Shown: positions 1-9,096 of the stretch, piece after piece
How positions within the stretch are numbered: position 1 is the first letter of the stretch
Layout of the letters: each line of letters opens with the position of its first letter
Assembly: GCF_031582905.1 (NCBI RefSeq)
Contig: NZ_CP133990.1
Location: forward strand, 2,418,001-2,482,000
From: Pengzhenrongella sp031582905
Lineage (GTDB): Bacteria; Actinomycetota; Actinomycetes; Actinomycetales; Cellulomonadaceae
DNA length: 64,000 nucleotides
Reading direction: 5' to 3'
Position numbers and translations under genes: made by a program
Notes under the pieces: model-generated
What the model was told of the DNA's origin: nothing
Seen by the model: the letters and a program-made list of their open reading frames with translations, nothing else
The model's database searches: none

Positions 1-97
1 GTACTTCGCCTCCGAGGCGGACGCGCGCAGGTTCGCCGAGGCCTACGGTCCCGACGTCGTGGGCGTCGCCGCGGTCACGGTGTTCTGCCGCGACTGA
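1..97 (+). CDS. C-terminal fragment of an unknown protein (cut by left window edge)
   Basis: An open frame enters from the left edge in the frame starting at base 2 and stops at TGA 95-97, giving the last 31 residues (YFASEADARRFAEAYGPDVV, then GVAAVTVFCRD). It looks like the end of a small soluble domain, but there is too little to name a family. It converges with the DedA-like gene on the other strand and overlaps its end by 23 bases. Confidence 0.5.
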   Translation, partial: YFASEADARRFAEAYGPDVVGVAAVTVFCRD

Positions 98-647
98 CCC
101 GTCGGCGCACACCCTGCACCGTCAGGCCGAGCGTGACGGCGCAGGCGACGGCCAGGGCGGTCCCGGCCACCGGGTGACCGGTGACGCGTGCGCCGACGGC
201 GCCGATCGTCACGTAGAGGCCGGCCCACACCGCGCAGGCCAGCACGTCCGCGGCCACGAACGTGCCCGGGGCGCACCGGCCCGCACCCAGCGCGATGATC
301 ACCGGCGCGCGGGCTCCCGGCACGAGCCGGCCCACCAGCAGCGACCGGTACGCGCGCCCGGAGATGTCCCGGCGCGCGCGCCGCACGGCCGGTGCCGACC
401 TCCGCGCCGCCAACCAGGCCCTCGCGCGTGCGGGGAGGCGGTCGGCGGCGACGGTCGCGGCGACGTACATCACGCCGTCGCCGAGCACCGACGCGACGAG
501 GACGACGACGTACAGGGTGAGCGCGGCCGGCACCGAGCCGCCCGCGAGCGCCGCGGCGCCGCTGACGATCTCACCGGTGGGCACGAACGGCACGGCGGAG
601 GCGACGAGGACGGCGAGGCCCAGGGTCGCGAGCGCGGTGGGGCACAT
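75..647 (-). CDS. DedA-family membrane protein (small)
   Basis: A 190-residue hydrophobic protein resembling the DedA/SNARE-associated family of integral membrane proteins, thought to act in membrane homeostasis or lipid flipping. Visible features are an N-terminal hydrophobic segment with VPFVPTGEIVSG, a long membrane segment around residues 40-65, the family-like GRLVPGARAPVIIALGAG stretch near residue 105, and further hydrophobic C-terminal segments. The ATG at 647 has no good ribosome site. A much better one (AAGGA about 8 bases before an ATG at 694) lies upstream in another frame across a C4G5 run. The true start may therefore be 694 with a one-base error near 655-665. Confidence 0.75.
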   Translation of the reverse strand: MCPTALATLGLAVLVASAVPFVPTGEIVSGAAALAGGSVPAALTLYVVVLVASVLGDGVMYVAATVAADRLPARARAWLAARRSAPAVRRARRDISGRAYRSLLVGRLVPGARAPVIIALGAGRCAPGTFVAADVLACAVWAGLYVTIGAVGARVTGHPVAGTALAVACAVTLGLTVQGVRRRVSRGRTP

Positions 648-847
648 CCGGGTGCCCCCGGGGCGCCTCGACGCGGGGGCACGGGCGTGGTCATCGGTCG
701 TCCTTCGTCACGGTGGAGAGGGACGTGGTCGCCCTGCGTGCGGTCCCGGGAACGGTCGTCCCGGAGGCGTCGCCCAGCATGCGCGGAGCACGGGTCCACC
801 GCAAACCGCGGTCGCGCCGGCGAGGTCCTCGACCTCACCGGCGCGAC

Positions 848-879
848 GACCGGCAGCCGCCCCGACCGGGCCGCCGGTC
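848..879 (-). terminator. Stem-loop after the GH43 gene
   Basis: A GACCGGC/GCCGGTC inverted repeat (848-854 with 873-879) ends two bases past the GH43 stop codon. It fits termination of the arabinoxylan operon. There is no T-run, as is usual in actinobacteria. Confidence 0.4.
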
Positions 880-880
880 C

Positions 881-1873
881 TCAGCGGGTGAGGGCGCCGC
901 GCAGTCGCTCCCACTCGTCGCCGCGCAGCGGCAGGACGCCACCGTGCTTGGTGTCCGGTGGCATGTGGAACCGCTCGGGCGGGACCGGTTCCCACGCGCC
1001 CCCCGCGAGGTCCGACGTCCGGAACGCCACGTAGCCCTGCGGTCGACGCTCGTACTGGTCCAGGAACAGGTACCAGACGTCGTCGTGGTGGTCCTTGAAC
1101 ACCACGGGCCCCTCGAGCTTGCCGTGCGCGTCCGCACCGATCCGCCGCGCCACGGTTCGGAACCCGTCGGACAGGAGCGCGGGCCCGACCTCGTGGTAGA
1201 CGCGGTCGGAGTCCGGCCCGAACGACTCCTGCTTCGAGATCCGGTGCACGGCACCGTCCTGGACCAGGATCGTGGTGTCGATGACGTCGACACCACGATC
1301 GATCAGCACGGTCGGCTCGGCGATGCGACGGAAGTCCGGCGTCCAGGCCGCCAGCACCCGGCTGTACGCCTCGCCGCGGTGGTCCTCGTCGTCCGCCGCG
1401 TAGAGCGCCGACGACCAGAACAGCAGGAACTCGCCGCGCTCGGCGTCGTACACGGCCTCCGGCGCCCACGCCATCCCCGCCTCGGGCGGGGCGACCTCCA
1501 GGGTCCACGGCTCCGACCACGACACCAGGTCCGTCGACCGCCACACCAGCAGGTCGCGGCTCCCGTGACGCGTCCAGGCGTCCCATCCGGCGTCGTCGCC
1601 GCCGTAGATCCGCAGGTCGGTCGCGACGATGAAGAACTCGTCCGCGCCGCGCACGACGAACGGGTCGCGGATCCCGGTGGTGCCCACGGTGGACCGCAGC
1701 AGCGGCTCGCCGCCGTTCAGCCGGACCCACGTGCACGGGTCGTCCCCGTCACTGAGCGAGAAGTGGACCTGCTCCCCGTAGCCGTCCGGGGCCTCGACGA
1801 AGTGGACGAGCAGGTAGCCGAACCCGTCACCTGACCCCGCCGGTCGTTCCGGCGCGGCGGGGTGCGCGCTCAG
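881..1873 (-). CDS. GH43-family glycoside hydrolase (arabinofuranosidase/xylosidase type)
   Basis: A predicted five-bladed beta-propeller glycosidase of 330 residues acting on arabinose- or xylose-containing oligosaccharides. It has no signal peptide, so it is probably cytoplasmic. Family landmarks are an early aspartate in TTGIRDPFVV (general base), WAPEAVYD (the WAPE motif) and KLEGPVVFKD, whose glutamate would be the acid. No ATG, GTG or TTG lies in frame near the expected N-terminus. The best start is CTG at 1873-1871, overlapping the GH51 stop as CTGA, with GGAGG 7 bases before it, which implies translational coupling. It is the last gene of the operon. Family is fairly sure; exact substrate and start are less so. 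Confidence 0.8.
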   Translation of the reverse strand: MSAHPAAPERPAGSGDGFGYLLVHFVEAPDGYGEQVHFSLSDGDDPCTWVRLNGGEPLLRSTVGTTGIRDPFVVRGADEFFIVATDLRIYGGDDAGWDAWTRHGSRDLLVWRSTDLVSWSEPWTLEVAPPEAGMAWAPEAVYDAERGEFLLFWSSALYAADDEDHRGEAYSRVLAAWTPDFRRIAEPTVLIDRGVDVIDTTILVQDGAVHRISKQESFGPDSDRVYHEVGPALLSDGFRTVARRIGADAHGKLEGPVVFKDHHDDVWYLFLDQYERRPQGYVAFRTSDLAGGAWEPVPPERFHMPPDTKHGGVLPLRGDEWERLRGALTR

Positions 1874-3381
1874 CGGGACACCTCCAGCAGGAACATGCTC
1901 CAGGACGCCGCGGGCAGCTCGGCGCGCAGGGTCGTGCCGTCGACCGTGCTCGAGGTGTGCGGCCGGGGGACGACGCGGTCCGGCTCCTCCACGGTGTTCG
2001 CCGCGAACAGGTCGTCGCCGCCGAGGAGCACCGCCTCGGTCAGGCGCACCTCGCCGAAGCCGCGCAGGTCCGTGGTGAAGGCGACCGGCTCGGCGGGGTC
2101 CCGGTTGACCACGAACACGGCGAGGCGGCCTTCCCCGGCGTCCCAGGTCGCGACCGAGTCCAGGACCGGCACGTCGCCGTGCTTCGCCGTCGCCAGCATG
2201 GGCACGTCCACCCGCAGGTCCAGCACCTGCCCCTGCGCGTGCCGCGCGGTCAGCGCGAAGGGGTGGAAGATCGACTGCCGCCACGCCGGGCCGTTCGGCT
2301 CGGTGCGGATCGAGCTGATGGTGTTGACCAGCTGCGCCTGGCAGGCGGCGGTCACCCGGTCGCTGTGCCGGAGCAACGTGATCAGCAGCGAGCCGACGAC
2401 GACGGCATCCAGGGCCGTGTAGGCGTCCTCGCTGATGCGCGGGGCGACCGTCCAGTCCTCCGGCAGGCCGCTCTCCTGCATCTCGCGCAGGTACCAGACG
2501 TTCCACTCGTCGAAGGAGATGTTGATCTTCTTCGACGAGGACAGCTTCGCGCCGACGTGGTCCGCGGTGGCGACGACCTCACGGATGAACAGGTCCATGT
2601 TGACCGACGACGCCAGGAAGCTGCCGACGTCGTCACCGTCGAGCTGGTAGTAGGCGTGCGCGGACACGAGGTCCACGACGTCGTAGGTGTGCTCGAGGAC
2701 GGTCGCCTCCCAGGCGCCGAAGGTCGGCATGTGCCGACCCGAGCTCCCGCAGGCGACGAGCTCGAGGTCCGGGTCGAACTGCCGCATCGCGCGCGCGGTC
2801 TCGGCCGCGAGGCGCCCGTACTCCTCGGCGGTCTTGTGGCCGAGCTGCCAGGGGCCGTCCATCTCGTTGCCCAGGCACCACATCCGGATGCCGTGCGGCT
2901 CCTTCGCGCCGTGCTCGATGCGCGCGTCCGACAGGGCCGTGCCCTGCGGGTGGTTGGCGTACTCCAGCAGGTCGATCGCCTCCTGCAGGCCCCGCGTCCC
3001 GAGGTTCATCGCCATGATCGGCTCGACGTCGGCCTTCGTGGCCCACTCCATGAACTCGTTGAGGCCGAACGCGTTCGTCTCGATGGTGCGCCACGCGGGG
3101 TCCAGGCGGGTCGGGCGGTCGTCGACCGGCCCGACGCCGTCCTCCCACTTGTAGCCCGAGACGAAGTTGCCGCCCGGGTACCGCACGGCCGTCACCCCCA
3201 GCTCGCGCACGAGCTCCAGCACGTCACCCCGCAGGCCGGCGTCGTCCGCGGTCGGGTGGCCCGGCTCGAAGATGCCGCCGTACACGCACCGACCCATGTG
3301 CTCGACGAACGACCCGAACACCCGACGGTTGACGGGCGCCACGACGAACGCGGGATCGATCGACAGCTTGCCGTTCTGCAT
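1870..3381 (-). CDS. GH51 alpha-L-arabinofuranosidase
   Basis: A 503-residue intracellular arabinofuranosidase that releases terminal L-arabinose from arabinan or arabinoxylan oligosaccharides. GH51 marks are the N-terminal RRVFGSFVEHMGRCVYGGI, the acid/base glutamate in WCLGNEMDGPW and the nucleophile glutamate in SFDEWNVWY, followed by a C-terminal beta-sandwich. The length matches family members. The ATG at 3381 is preceded by AGGAG. It follows the binding-protein gene after a strong hairpin and overlaps the GH43 gene, so the two enzymes are probably made together on sugars imported by the upstream transporter. Confidence 0.93.
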   Translation of the reverse strand: MQNGKLSIDPAFVVAPVNRRVFGSFVEHMGRCVYGGIFEPGHPTADDAGLRGDVLELVRELGVTAVRYPGGNFVSGYKWEDGVGPVDDRPTRLDPAWRTIETNAFGLNEFMEWATKADVEPIMAMNLGTRGLQEAIDLLEYANHPQGTALSDARIEHGAKEPHGIRMWCLGNEMDGPWQLGHKTAEEYGRLAAETARAMRQFDPDLELVACGSSGRHMPTFGAWEATVLEHTYDVVDLVSAHAYYQLDGDDVGSFLASSVNMDLFIREVVATADHVGAKLSSSKKINISFDEWNVWYLREMQESGLPEDWTVAPRISEDAYTALDAVVVGSLLITLLRHSDRVTAACQAQLVNTISSIRTEPNGPAWRQSIFHPFALTARHAQGQVLDLRVDVPMLATAKHGDVPVLDSVATWDAGEGRLAVFVVNRDPAEPVAFTTDLRGFGEVRLTEAVLLGGDDLFAANTVEEPDRVVPRPHTSSTVDGTTLRAELPAASWSMFLLEVSR

Positions 3382-3481
3382 GGACTGCTCCTGGGTTGTG
3401 GTGGTGCGCGGTCGAGCGGTCTCGACCGAGGGGACGGGCTGGGATGGGCTGGGGTGCGCCTGGGCGGGCACGGACCGCGCG

Positions 3482-3517
3482 GGCCCCGGGCGCCGGCGCC
3501 GGCCGGCACCCGGGGCC
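3482..3517 (-). terminator. Intercistronic hairpin between binding protein and GH51 genes
   Basis: GGCCCCGGG at 3482-3490 pairs perfectly with 3509-3517, and the loop holds further GCCGGC repeats. It sits just past the binding-protein stop on the minus strand, where it could stop part of the transcripts or protect the 3' end of the binding-protein message. Confidence 0.6.
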
Positions 3518-3526
3518 TCGCGTGAC

Positions 3527-4878
3527 CTACTGGCCGATCTGGTTCTCCAGGTCGGCCTGCGCCTGGTCGAGAGCCTGCTGCGGCTCCACACCGTTCTCGA
3601 AGATCTCGGTCCAGGTGACGGTGGTGAACATGTTGTCGAGCGCCGGCAGGTTCGGGTTGGTGAACGCCTCGAAGTGGCCGATCTCGTCCGCGACCTCGTT
3701 GAGCGTGTCGAAGAGGTTCGTCCGGAAGTACTGGTTGAACTTGTTGTCCGGGTTCTTCGTGACCTCCTCGTCCTCCCACACCGCCATGTTGACGGGGTCG
3801 AAGCCGAGGACCTCCCAGACCGCGACGTTCGCCTCGGGCGAGAGCTTGGCGAAGGCCAGCCACTCCGCCGCGAAGTCGGCGTTGTCGGAGGACTCGACGA
3901 CCGCCGTCCCGGTACCGCCACCGCCGATGGTCGCGACGTCGCCGTCCTCGAGCACGGGGGCGGGGGCGATCGCGACGTCTCCGGCGAGGTCAGGCATGTA
4001 GTCGACGAAGCGCGAGGTGTACCAGGCGGGGTAGACGATCGCCGCGTAGTCACCGCGGTTGATGGCGCCGAACGCCTCCTCCGAGTCCGGGCTCCCACCG
4101 GGGATGGTGGAGATCGCGCCCGCCTCGAGCATGGCCTGCTCGAGCTCGAGGGCCTCGACGACCTCCGGGCTGTTGACCGCGACGTTGCCGTCCTCGTCGA
4201 AGAAGTTGCCCCCGTGCTGGGCGACGATCAGCGGCTCGACCATGTTCACGCCCGTGCTCGCCACACCGAACGCCTTGCCGGTGGCCTGGTTGTACTGCGC
4301 ACCGGCGGCCTGGAAGTCGTCCCACGTCTCGATGGTCGTGTAGTCGATCCCGGCCGCCTCGAGCAGGGCGGCGTTGTAGAAGGCGACGAAGGCGCCGACG
4401 TGCATGGGGAACCCGTACTGGCCTCCCCGCGGTTGTACAGGTCCATCCGCGCCTGGACGATGTCGTCGGCGTACGGCTCGGCGGCCTCGCTGAGGTCCAT
4501 GAGCGGCGTCCGGCCGTCCTCGGTGACGAAGTTGGAGAACTTGCTGACCTCGATGTCGACGACGTCCGGAAGCCCGGACCCCGAGTTGGCGGCGAGCTGC
4601 AGCTTGTTGTGCATGTCGTCGTACGGGTACACCGTGACGGCGAGCTCCACCGGACGGTCCGGGTTCTGCTCGTTCCACTCCTCGGCCATCTGCTCGTAGT
4701 AGGTGGCGTGCAGCTCCGCGAACACCCACATGTCGAGTGCGACCGCCTCGCCGTCGGCGGCACCGCCGCCCTCGGCGGGGGCTGCGTCGTCCCCGGTGTC
4801 GCCGCTGCACGCGGAGAGCATGAGCAGGCCAGCGACGCCGGCGGCGGCCAGCGAGGTGAACTTCCGTGATCCAGCCAT
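3527..4878 (-). CDS. Sugar ABC transporter substrate-binding lipoprotein (frame broken by a 1-base deletion)
   Basis: An extracytoplasmic binding protein (SBP_bac_1 type, about 450 residues) for the two permeases upstream. It starts MAGSRKFTSLAAAGVAGLLM with lipobox LSAC. The first part is in one frame to about 4430 (LDMWVFAELHATYYEQMAEE, later QARMDLYNRG) and the rest (GGQYGFPMHVGAFVAFYNAA onward) in another. Restoring one G to the G4 run (CGCGGGGAGG on the minus strand) joins them, and the total length then divides by three. The start has good spacing after the permease gene. The likely ligand is an arabino-oligosaccharide, inferred only from the neighbouring GH51 and GH43. Confidence 0.88.
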
Positions 4879-4924
4879 GATGTGCCTTTCGTTGCTCTTG
4901 CGGTGGTCGGTCGGGCCTGGTCGG

Positions 4925-5854
4925 TCAGCCCTTGAGTGCCCCGGCCGTCATGCCGGCGATGAAGAACCTCTGGAAGAGGAAGAACAGGACCAGGACGGGC
5001 AGCAGGGAGAAGAAGGAGCCGATGATCAGCAGCTCGTAGTTGTTGCCGTACGGGGTGAGCAGCGTGTTGAGGCCGATCGGCAGCGTGAACTTCTCGGCCG
5101 ACCGCAGCACGAGCAGCGGCCACAGGAAGTTGTTCCAGATGACCATCCCGTTGAGGATCGCCATGGCGGCGAGCGCCGGCTTCGCGATGGGCAGGACGAT
5201 CCGGAAGAAGATGCCGAACTCGGTGACGCCGTCGACCCGCCCGGCCTCGAGCAGCTCCTTGGGGATGCCCAGGAAGTACTGCCGGAAGAAGAAGATGGTC
5301 ACCGACGCCGCGAGGAACGGGAACACGATGACGGAGTAGTTGTCCGCGAGCCCGAAGTCGTTCACCAGGACGAACAGCGGGAGCATCATGATCTCGAAGG
5401 GCACCGTCATGAGGAGCAGGACGGAGATGAACCAGGCGTTCTTGCCCTTGAAGTCGTACATCGCGAACCCGTAGGCGACGAACGAGCTGACCAGCAGCGT
5501 CCCGGCCACCTGCACCGCGGTCAGCACCACCGAGTTCACGAACCACCGGAAGTACAGGCCGGAGTCGGTGAACAGCATCACGTAGTTGTCGAGCGACAGG
5601 TCGCTGAGCTCGATGTCCCACGTGAGCCCGTTGCGGATGATCTGGTTGCCGTCCTGGAACGTCCCCACGAAGATCGCGGCCAGCGGGACGAGCACGAGGA
5701 GCGCGATGACGACGAGGAAGCCGGTCTGCACCGCCGCGAAAAGGCCCCGGGGCAGGGTGTGCTTCGTCCGGACGGGACGTCGCGGGGTCGGCGGCGGGCC
5801 CGACGTCGTCGGGACCGGGGTGACCGCGGTGGTCAGCGGGCTCGGCGTGCTCAT
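4925..5854 (-). CDS. Sugar ABC transporter permease (MalG/LacG type)
   Basis: An inner-membrane component of 309 residues with about six transmembrane helices. The conserved cytoplasmic EAA loop reads KELLEAGRVDGVTEFGIFFR, where the ATPase would dock. It ends in AGALKG, like many MalG-type permeases. The ATG at 5854 follows AAGGAGGAGCG and overlaps the previous gene's stop as ATGA. It is transcribed second in the operon, between the other permease and the binding protein. No ATPase gene is present in the locus. Confidence 0.93.
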   Translation of the reverse strand: MSTPSPLTTAVTPVPTTSGPPPTPRRPVRTKHTLPRGLFAAVQTGFLVVIALLVLVPLAAIFVGTFQDGNQIIRNGLTWDIELSDLSLDNYVMLFTDSGLYFRWFVNSVVLTAVQVAGTLLVSSFVAYGFAMYDFKGKNAWFISVLLLMTVPFEIMMLPLFVLVNDFGLADNYSVIVFPFLAASVTIFFFRQYFLGIPKELLEAGRVDGVTEFGIFFRIVLPIAKPALAAMAILNGMVIWNNFLWPLLVLRSAEKFTLPIGLNTLLTPYGNNYELLIIGSFFSLLPVLVLFFLFQRFFIAGMTAGALKG

Positions 5855-6804
5855 CGCTCCTCCTTCTTGAACGTCCCGGTGAGCGTGAGGTAGGTCAGGT
5901 TGATCGTCATGATCACCACGAGCAGGACGACGCCGACCGCGGAGGCGAACCCGAGGTCGTTCTCCTCGATGCCCCGGCGGTACAGGTAGCCGACGACGGT
6001 CAGCCCCTGGTTGTTGGGCGAGTTGTTGCCGGCGTAGAGCATGAAGCTCTCGAGGAACATCGCCAGTCCGCCGTAGATGCTGATGGTCGTGACGTACACG
6101 AGGGTCGGCTTGAGGTTCGGCAGGGTGATGCTGAAGAACTGCCGCACGCGGCCCGCCCCGTCGATGGACGCGGCCTCGTAGTACTCGTCGGGGATGGACT
6201 GCATCCCGGCGAGGAAGTAGAGGATGTTGACCCCGGTGTATCGCCACATCGCCAGGGCGAGCAACGCGATGAGGCCGCCCGTGTCGGTCCGCAGCCACCG
6301 GACCGGGTCGGCGCCGAGCAGCGAGATGAACTGGTTCATCAGACCGGTGCTGGTCTCGGAGAACATCAGCCGGAAGATGATGCCGGCAACCACGATGGAC
6401 GTCAGCGCCGGGACGAACAGGGAGGCCTTGAAGAGGTTCTTGACCCGCTCGCTGCCGATCTTGGAGTTGATGATCGCGGCGAGCACGAGCGGGATGGGGA
6501 TCAGCAGCAGGAGGGTGAGCACCATGTACCGCGCGCTGTTGTACAGGGCCTGCCAGAAGATCCGGTCGCGCCAGAGCCGCTCGTAGTTGTCGGTGCCCAC
6601 GAAGGCCGCCTCGCCGAACAGCACCTCCTGCGTGCTCATGATGAACGTCCGCACCAGCGGGAACGCCCAGAACGCCAGCAGCGTGATGACGAACGGCGCG
6701 ATGAAGAAGTACGGCGCCAGGTGCTGGGAGTAGAGCAGGTCCTTGAGGGGGCGCCGCCCACGCCGCGCGCTCGGCGGCGACTCGACCCGTTGCGACAGTG
6801 CCAC
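5851..6804 (-). CDS. Sugar ABC transporter permease (MalF/LacF type)
   Basis: First gene of the arabinoxylan operon: a 317-residue permease with about six membrane helices. Its EAA loop reads DEYYEAASIDGAGRVRQFFS, and YSQHLAPYFFIAPFVITLL forms the first helix. I chose GTG 6804 because CAGGAGAACC stands just upstream; longer in-frame starts to 6936 would add only an Arg-rich, unlikely leader. The paired permease overlaps by four bases. Operator-like sites at 6933-6946 and 6965-6978 lie upstream, which suggests LacI-type repression. Confidence 0.92.
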   Translation of the reverse strand: MALSQRVESPPSARRGRRPLKDLLYSQHLAPYFFIAPFVITLLAFWAFPLVRTFIMSTQEVLFGEAAFVGTDNYERLWRDRIFWQALYNSARYMVLTLLLLIPIPLVLAAIINSKIGSERVKNLFKASLFVPALTSIVVAGIIFRLMFSETSTGLMNQFISLLGADPVRWLRTDTGGLIALLALAMWRYTGVNILYFLAGMQSIPDEYYEAASIDGAGRVRQFFSITLPNLKPTLVYVTTISIYGGLAMFLESFMLYAGNNSPNNQGLTVVGYLYRRGIEENDLGFASAVGVVLLVVIMTINLTYLTLTGTFKKEER

Positions 6805-6932
6805 TGCGGTTCTCCTGCTCTCGGTGTCTCGACGGTCACGCACGCCGCTCGGCGGCCATGTGCGGCTGCGCGCACGGCATCGCCGCGCCGACGGGGCCAC
6901 GGCGGTGTGCCCACAGCGGTGACATGACGTCG

Positions 6933-6946
6933 CCAATGACGTTATA
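6933..6946 (-). promoter_or_regulatory. Second ACGT-centred operator-like site, overlapping a possible -10 box
   Basis: On the minus strand this reads TATAACGTCATTGG. It matches the left half of the better site at 6965-6978, and its TATAAC could be a -10 hexamer. Its centre is 31 bases, about three helical turns, from the other site, so two dimers could sit on the same face of the helix. Confidence 0.45.
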
Positions 6947-6964
6947 CATCTGTGACCTGCGATA

Positions 6965-6978
6965 TTACGACGTTGTAA
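6965..6978. promoter_or_regulatory. LacI-type operator (near-palindrome)
   Basis: TTACGACGTTGTAA is nearly its own reverse complement, with a central ACGT. Almost the same sequence (TTACGACGTCGTAC at 13137-13150) stands before the CE1 esterase operon. The two adjacent LacI proteins have similar recognition helices (KTVSNVVN and MTVSNVIN), so this is the likely binding site of one or both. Confidence 0.65.
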
Positions 6979-7240
6979 CTGCTGCGCCAGTGTTGCCGGG
7001 CGACCCGCGACGTGTCAAGAACACGCCCGGGCGAGCCGCAGCGGACCCTCGCCGCGGACCGGCCGGTCGCCGAGGGGAGCGCCGATGTACCATCTGCCCT
7101 GCGCCCGCCCACCGGAGCCGGGGAACCGTGCACCTGCGCCGGGCCCCGGAGGACGTCGGCGCGACCCCGAGAATCGATCCTTCGCCCCGGTGCGCTCCGC
7201 GTGGGCGCCGACGGCGTGACAACAGCGCGGAGCCGCCGTC

Positions 7241-8276
7241 GTGAGTGTGACCATGCGCGATGTCGCGCTCCTGGCGCGTGTGTCGAACAAGACCGTGTCC
7301 AACGTGGTGAACGACCACCCGCACGTGCGCCCGGACACCCGGGCACGCGTCCAGCAGGCCATCGCCGAGCTGGGCTACCGCCCGAACCTGTCGGCGCGGG
7401 GCCTGCGATCGGGACGGACCGGCGTCATCGGTCTCGCCGTGCCCGAGCTCCGTCAGCCCTACTTCGCCGAGCTGGCGGACGCGGTGATCGCGGTGGCCGA
7501 ACGCCGCAACCTCAGCGTCATCGTCGGTCAGGCCGGCGCCGACCGCGACCACGAGATGGCCGTGCTCGCCAACGGCTTGCGGCAGACGGACGGGCTCCTG
7601 TTCAGCCCCGAGCGACTCGGGACCGAGGACCGGGGGCTGCTGGACGACGTGACGTACCCGCTCGTCCTGCTCGGTGAGCGCATCTTCGGGGGGCCGACCG
7701 ACCACGTCACGATGCACAACGTCGAGGGAGCGCGGGCCGCCGTCGAGCACCTGCTCGCGCTGGGACGCCGCCGGATCGCCGTGGTCGGGGCCCACCCCGA
7801 CCACCGGACCGGTCAGCTGCGACCCTCGGACCTGCGCGTGCAGGGCTACCGCGAGGCGCTCGCCGCGGCCGGCCTGCCCGAGGACCGCCGCCTCGAGCGC
7901 GCCGTCGCCCTGGCACCCGGAGAACGGCGCCGACGCGACGCGTGAGCTGCTGTCCTCCGGGGTCGGTTTCGACGCGATCCTCGCGCTGAACGACACCCTC
8001 GGGATCGGCGTCCTGCGTGCGCTCGGCGAGGCCGGCTGCCGCGTGCCGGACGACGTGGCGGTCATCGGCTTCGACAACATCGAGAACGGTCAGTTCACGC
8101 TGCCGTCGCTGTCCAGCGTGGACCCGGGCCGGGAGGAGATCGCCGAGACCGCCGTCGCGATGCTCCTCGAGCGCATCGAGTCCGGCACCCGCACGCCGCA
8201 GACCCCGCGGCTGCACAAGGCGGGCTTCCACATCGTCGCCCGCGAGTCCACCGGCGGCACCGGGGAGCGCGTGTGA
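7241..8276 (+). CDS. LacI-family transcriptional regulator (frame broken by a 1-base indel)
   Basis: A DNA-binding repressor with the LacI helix-turn-helix at the N-terminus (MRDVALLARVSNKTVSNVVN, hinge QQAIAELGYRPNLSARGLRS) and a periplasmic-binding-like sugar domain (TGVIGLAVPELRQPYFAELA; later DAILALNDTLGIGVLRAL and DVAVIGFDNIENGQF). The frame changes near 7905-7912, where one extra C in GCCCTGG would explain the shift into WHPENGADATREL. GTG 7241 has GGAG 8 bases upstream; ATG 7253 is the alternative. It is divergent from the permease operon and overlaps the esterase gene (GTGA), so it probably controls both. Confidence 0.88.
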
Positions 8277-9096
8277 CGGTGCGGCGCCTCGCCCCGGTCC
8301 GCCTCGGCGGGGTCACGGGGGACGACCGGTCCATCCTCGCCCCCGCCTCCTGGGACCCCGACGACGACCAGCCCTTGCTGCGCAACGTCACCGTCCCGAC
8401 CCTCACGCCCTACCTGCCCGACCCGGCCCGGGCCACCGGCACGGGCGTCGTCGTCCTCCCGGGCGGCGCCCTGCACTTCCTCGCGATCGAGAACGAGGGC
8501 ACCGCAGTCGCGGAGCGCCTCGCGGACCAGGGCATCGCCGCCTTCGTCCTGCGGTACCGGCTCGCGCCCACGCCGGTCGCCGAGGACGCCTTCGCGGCCG
8601 TGGCGGAGCGCATCGCGACCGACCGCGACTACATCGCCGCGACCTCGCGGGATCACCGGGCCACCGTCGTCGCCGACGCCACGGCCGCGCTGCGCCTCGT
8701 GCGCGACCGCGCCGCCGAGTGGGCGGTCGATCCCGCACGGCTCGGCATGCTCGGGTTCTCCGCCGGCGCCTTCGTGTCGCTGGCGACCACGCTCGACGCG
8801 GCGGCGTCCGAGCGGCCGTCGTTCGTGGCCCCCGTCTACCCGGCGTGGTGGGGGACATCCCGGTGCCGCGACCGGCGCCCCCGATGTTCCTCGCGTGGGC
8901 CAGCGACGACGAGTTCGGTGCGACGGTCGTCGAGGCGTGCACGCACATCCTGGGGGCGTGGTCCCGGGCCGGCGCCTCGATCGAGGCGCACGCCTACGCG
9001 TCAGGCGGTCACGGCTTCGGGATCCGCGGACGCGGAACGCTCTCGGACCACTGGTTCGGCACGTTCCTGGGGTGGCTGGCCGCGTCCGGCTTCTGA
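8273..9096 (+). CDS. Alpha/beta hydrolase, BD-FAE/esterase type (frame broken by a 1-base deletion)
   Basis: A carboxyl-ester hydrolase of about 274 residues without a signal peptide, probably removing acyl groups from imported sugars. Visible features are an oxyanion-side VVLPGGALHFLA, nucleophile serine in GFSAGAF, acid in LAWASDDEF and histidine in SGGHGFGIRG. The frame breaks at about 8850 in the run TGGTGGGGGACATC; adding one G gives a continuous gene whose length divides by three. Its GTG start overlaps the LacI stop by four bases. It converges on the DUF916-like gene and overlaps its 3' end by 88 bases. Confidence 0.82.

Larger units (their letters stand above)
6805..7240. other. Divergent control region between the permease operon and the LacI gene
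   Basis: These 436 bases hold no supported gene. The part near 6920-6980 is markedly AT-richer than its surroundings and carries two related ACGT-centred operator-like sites and a TATAAC hexamer (minus strand, 6946-6941) that could be the -10 box of the permease operon. I see nothing else definite in 6985-7240. Confidence 0.6.

Noticed and set aside
7241..8276. LacI regulator as a pseudogene
   Set aside because: One base explains the frame change, both halves keep all family features, and many other genes here show the same kind of error.
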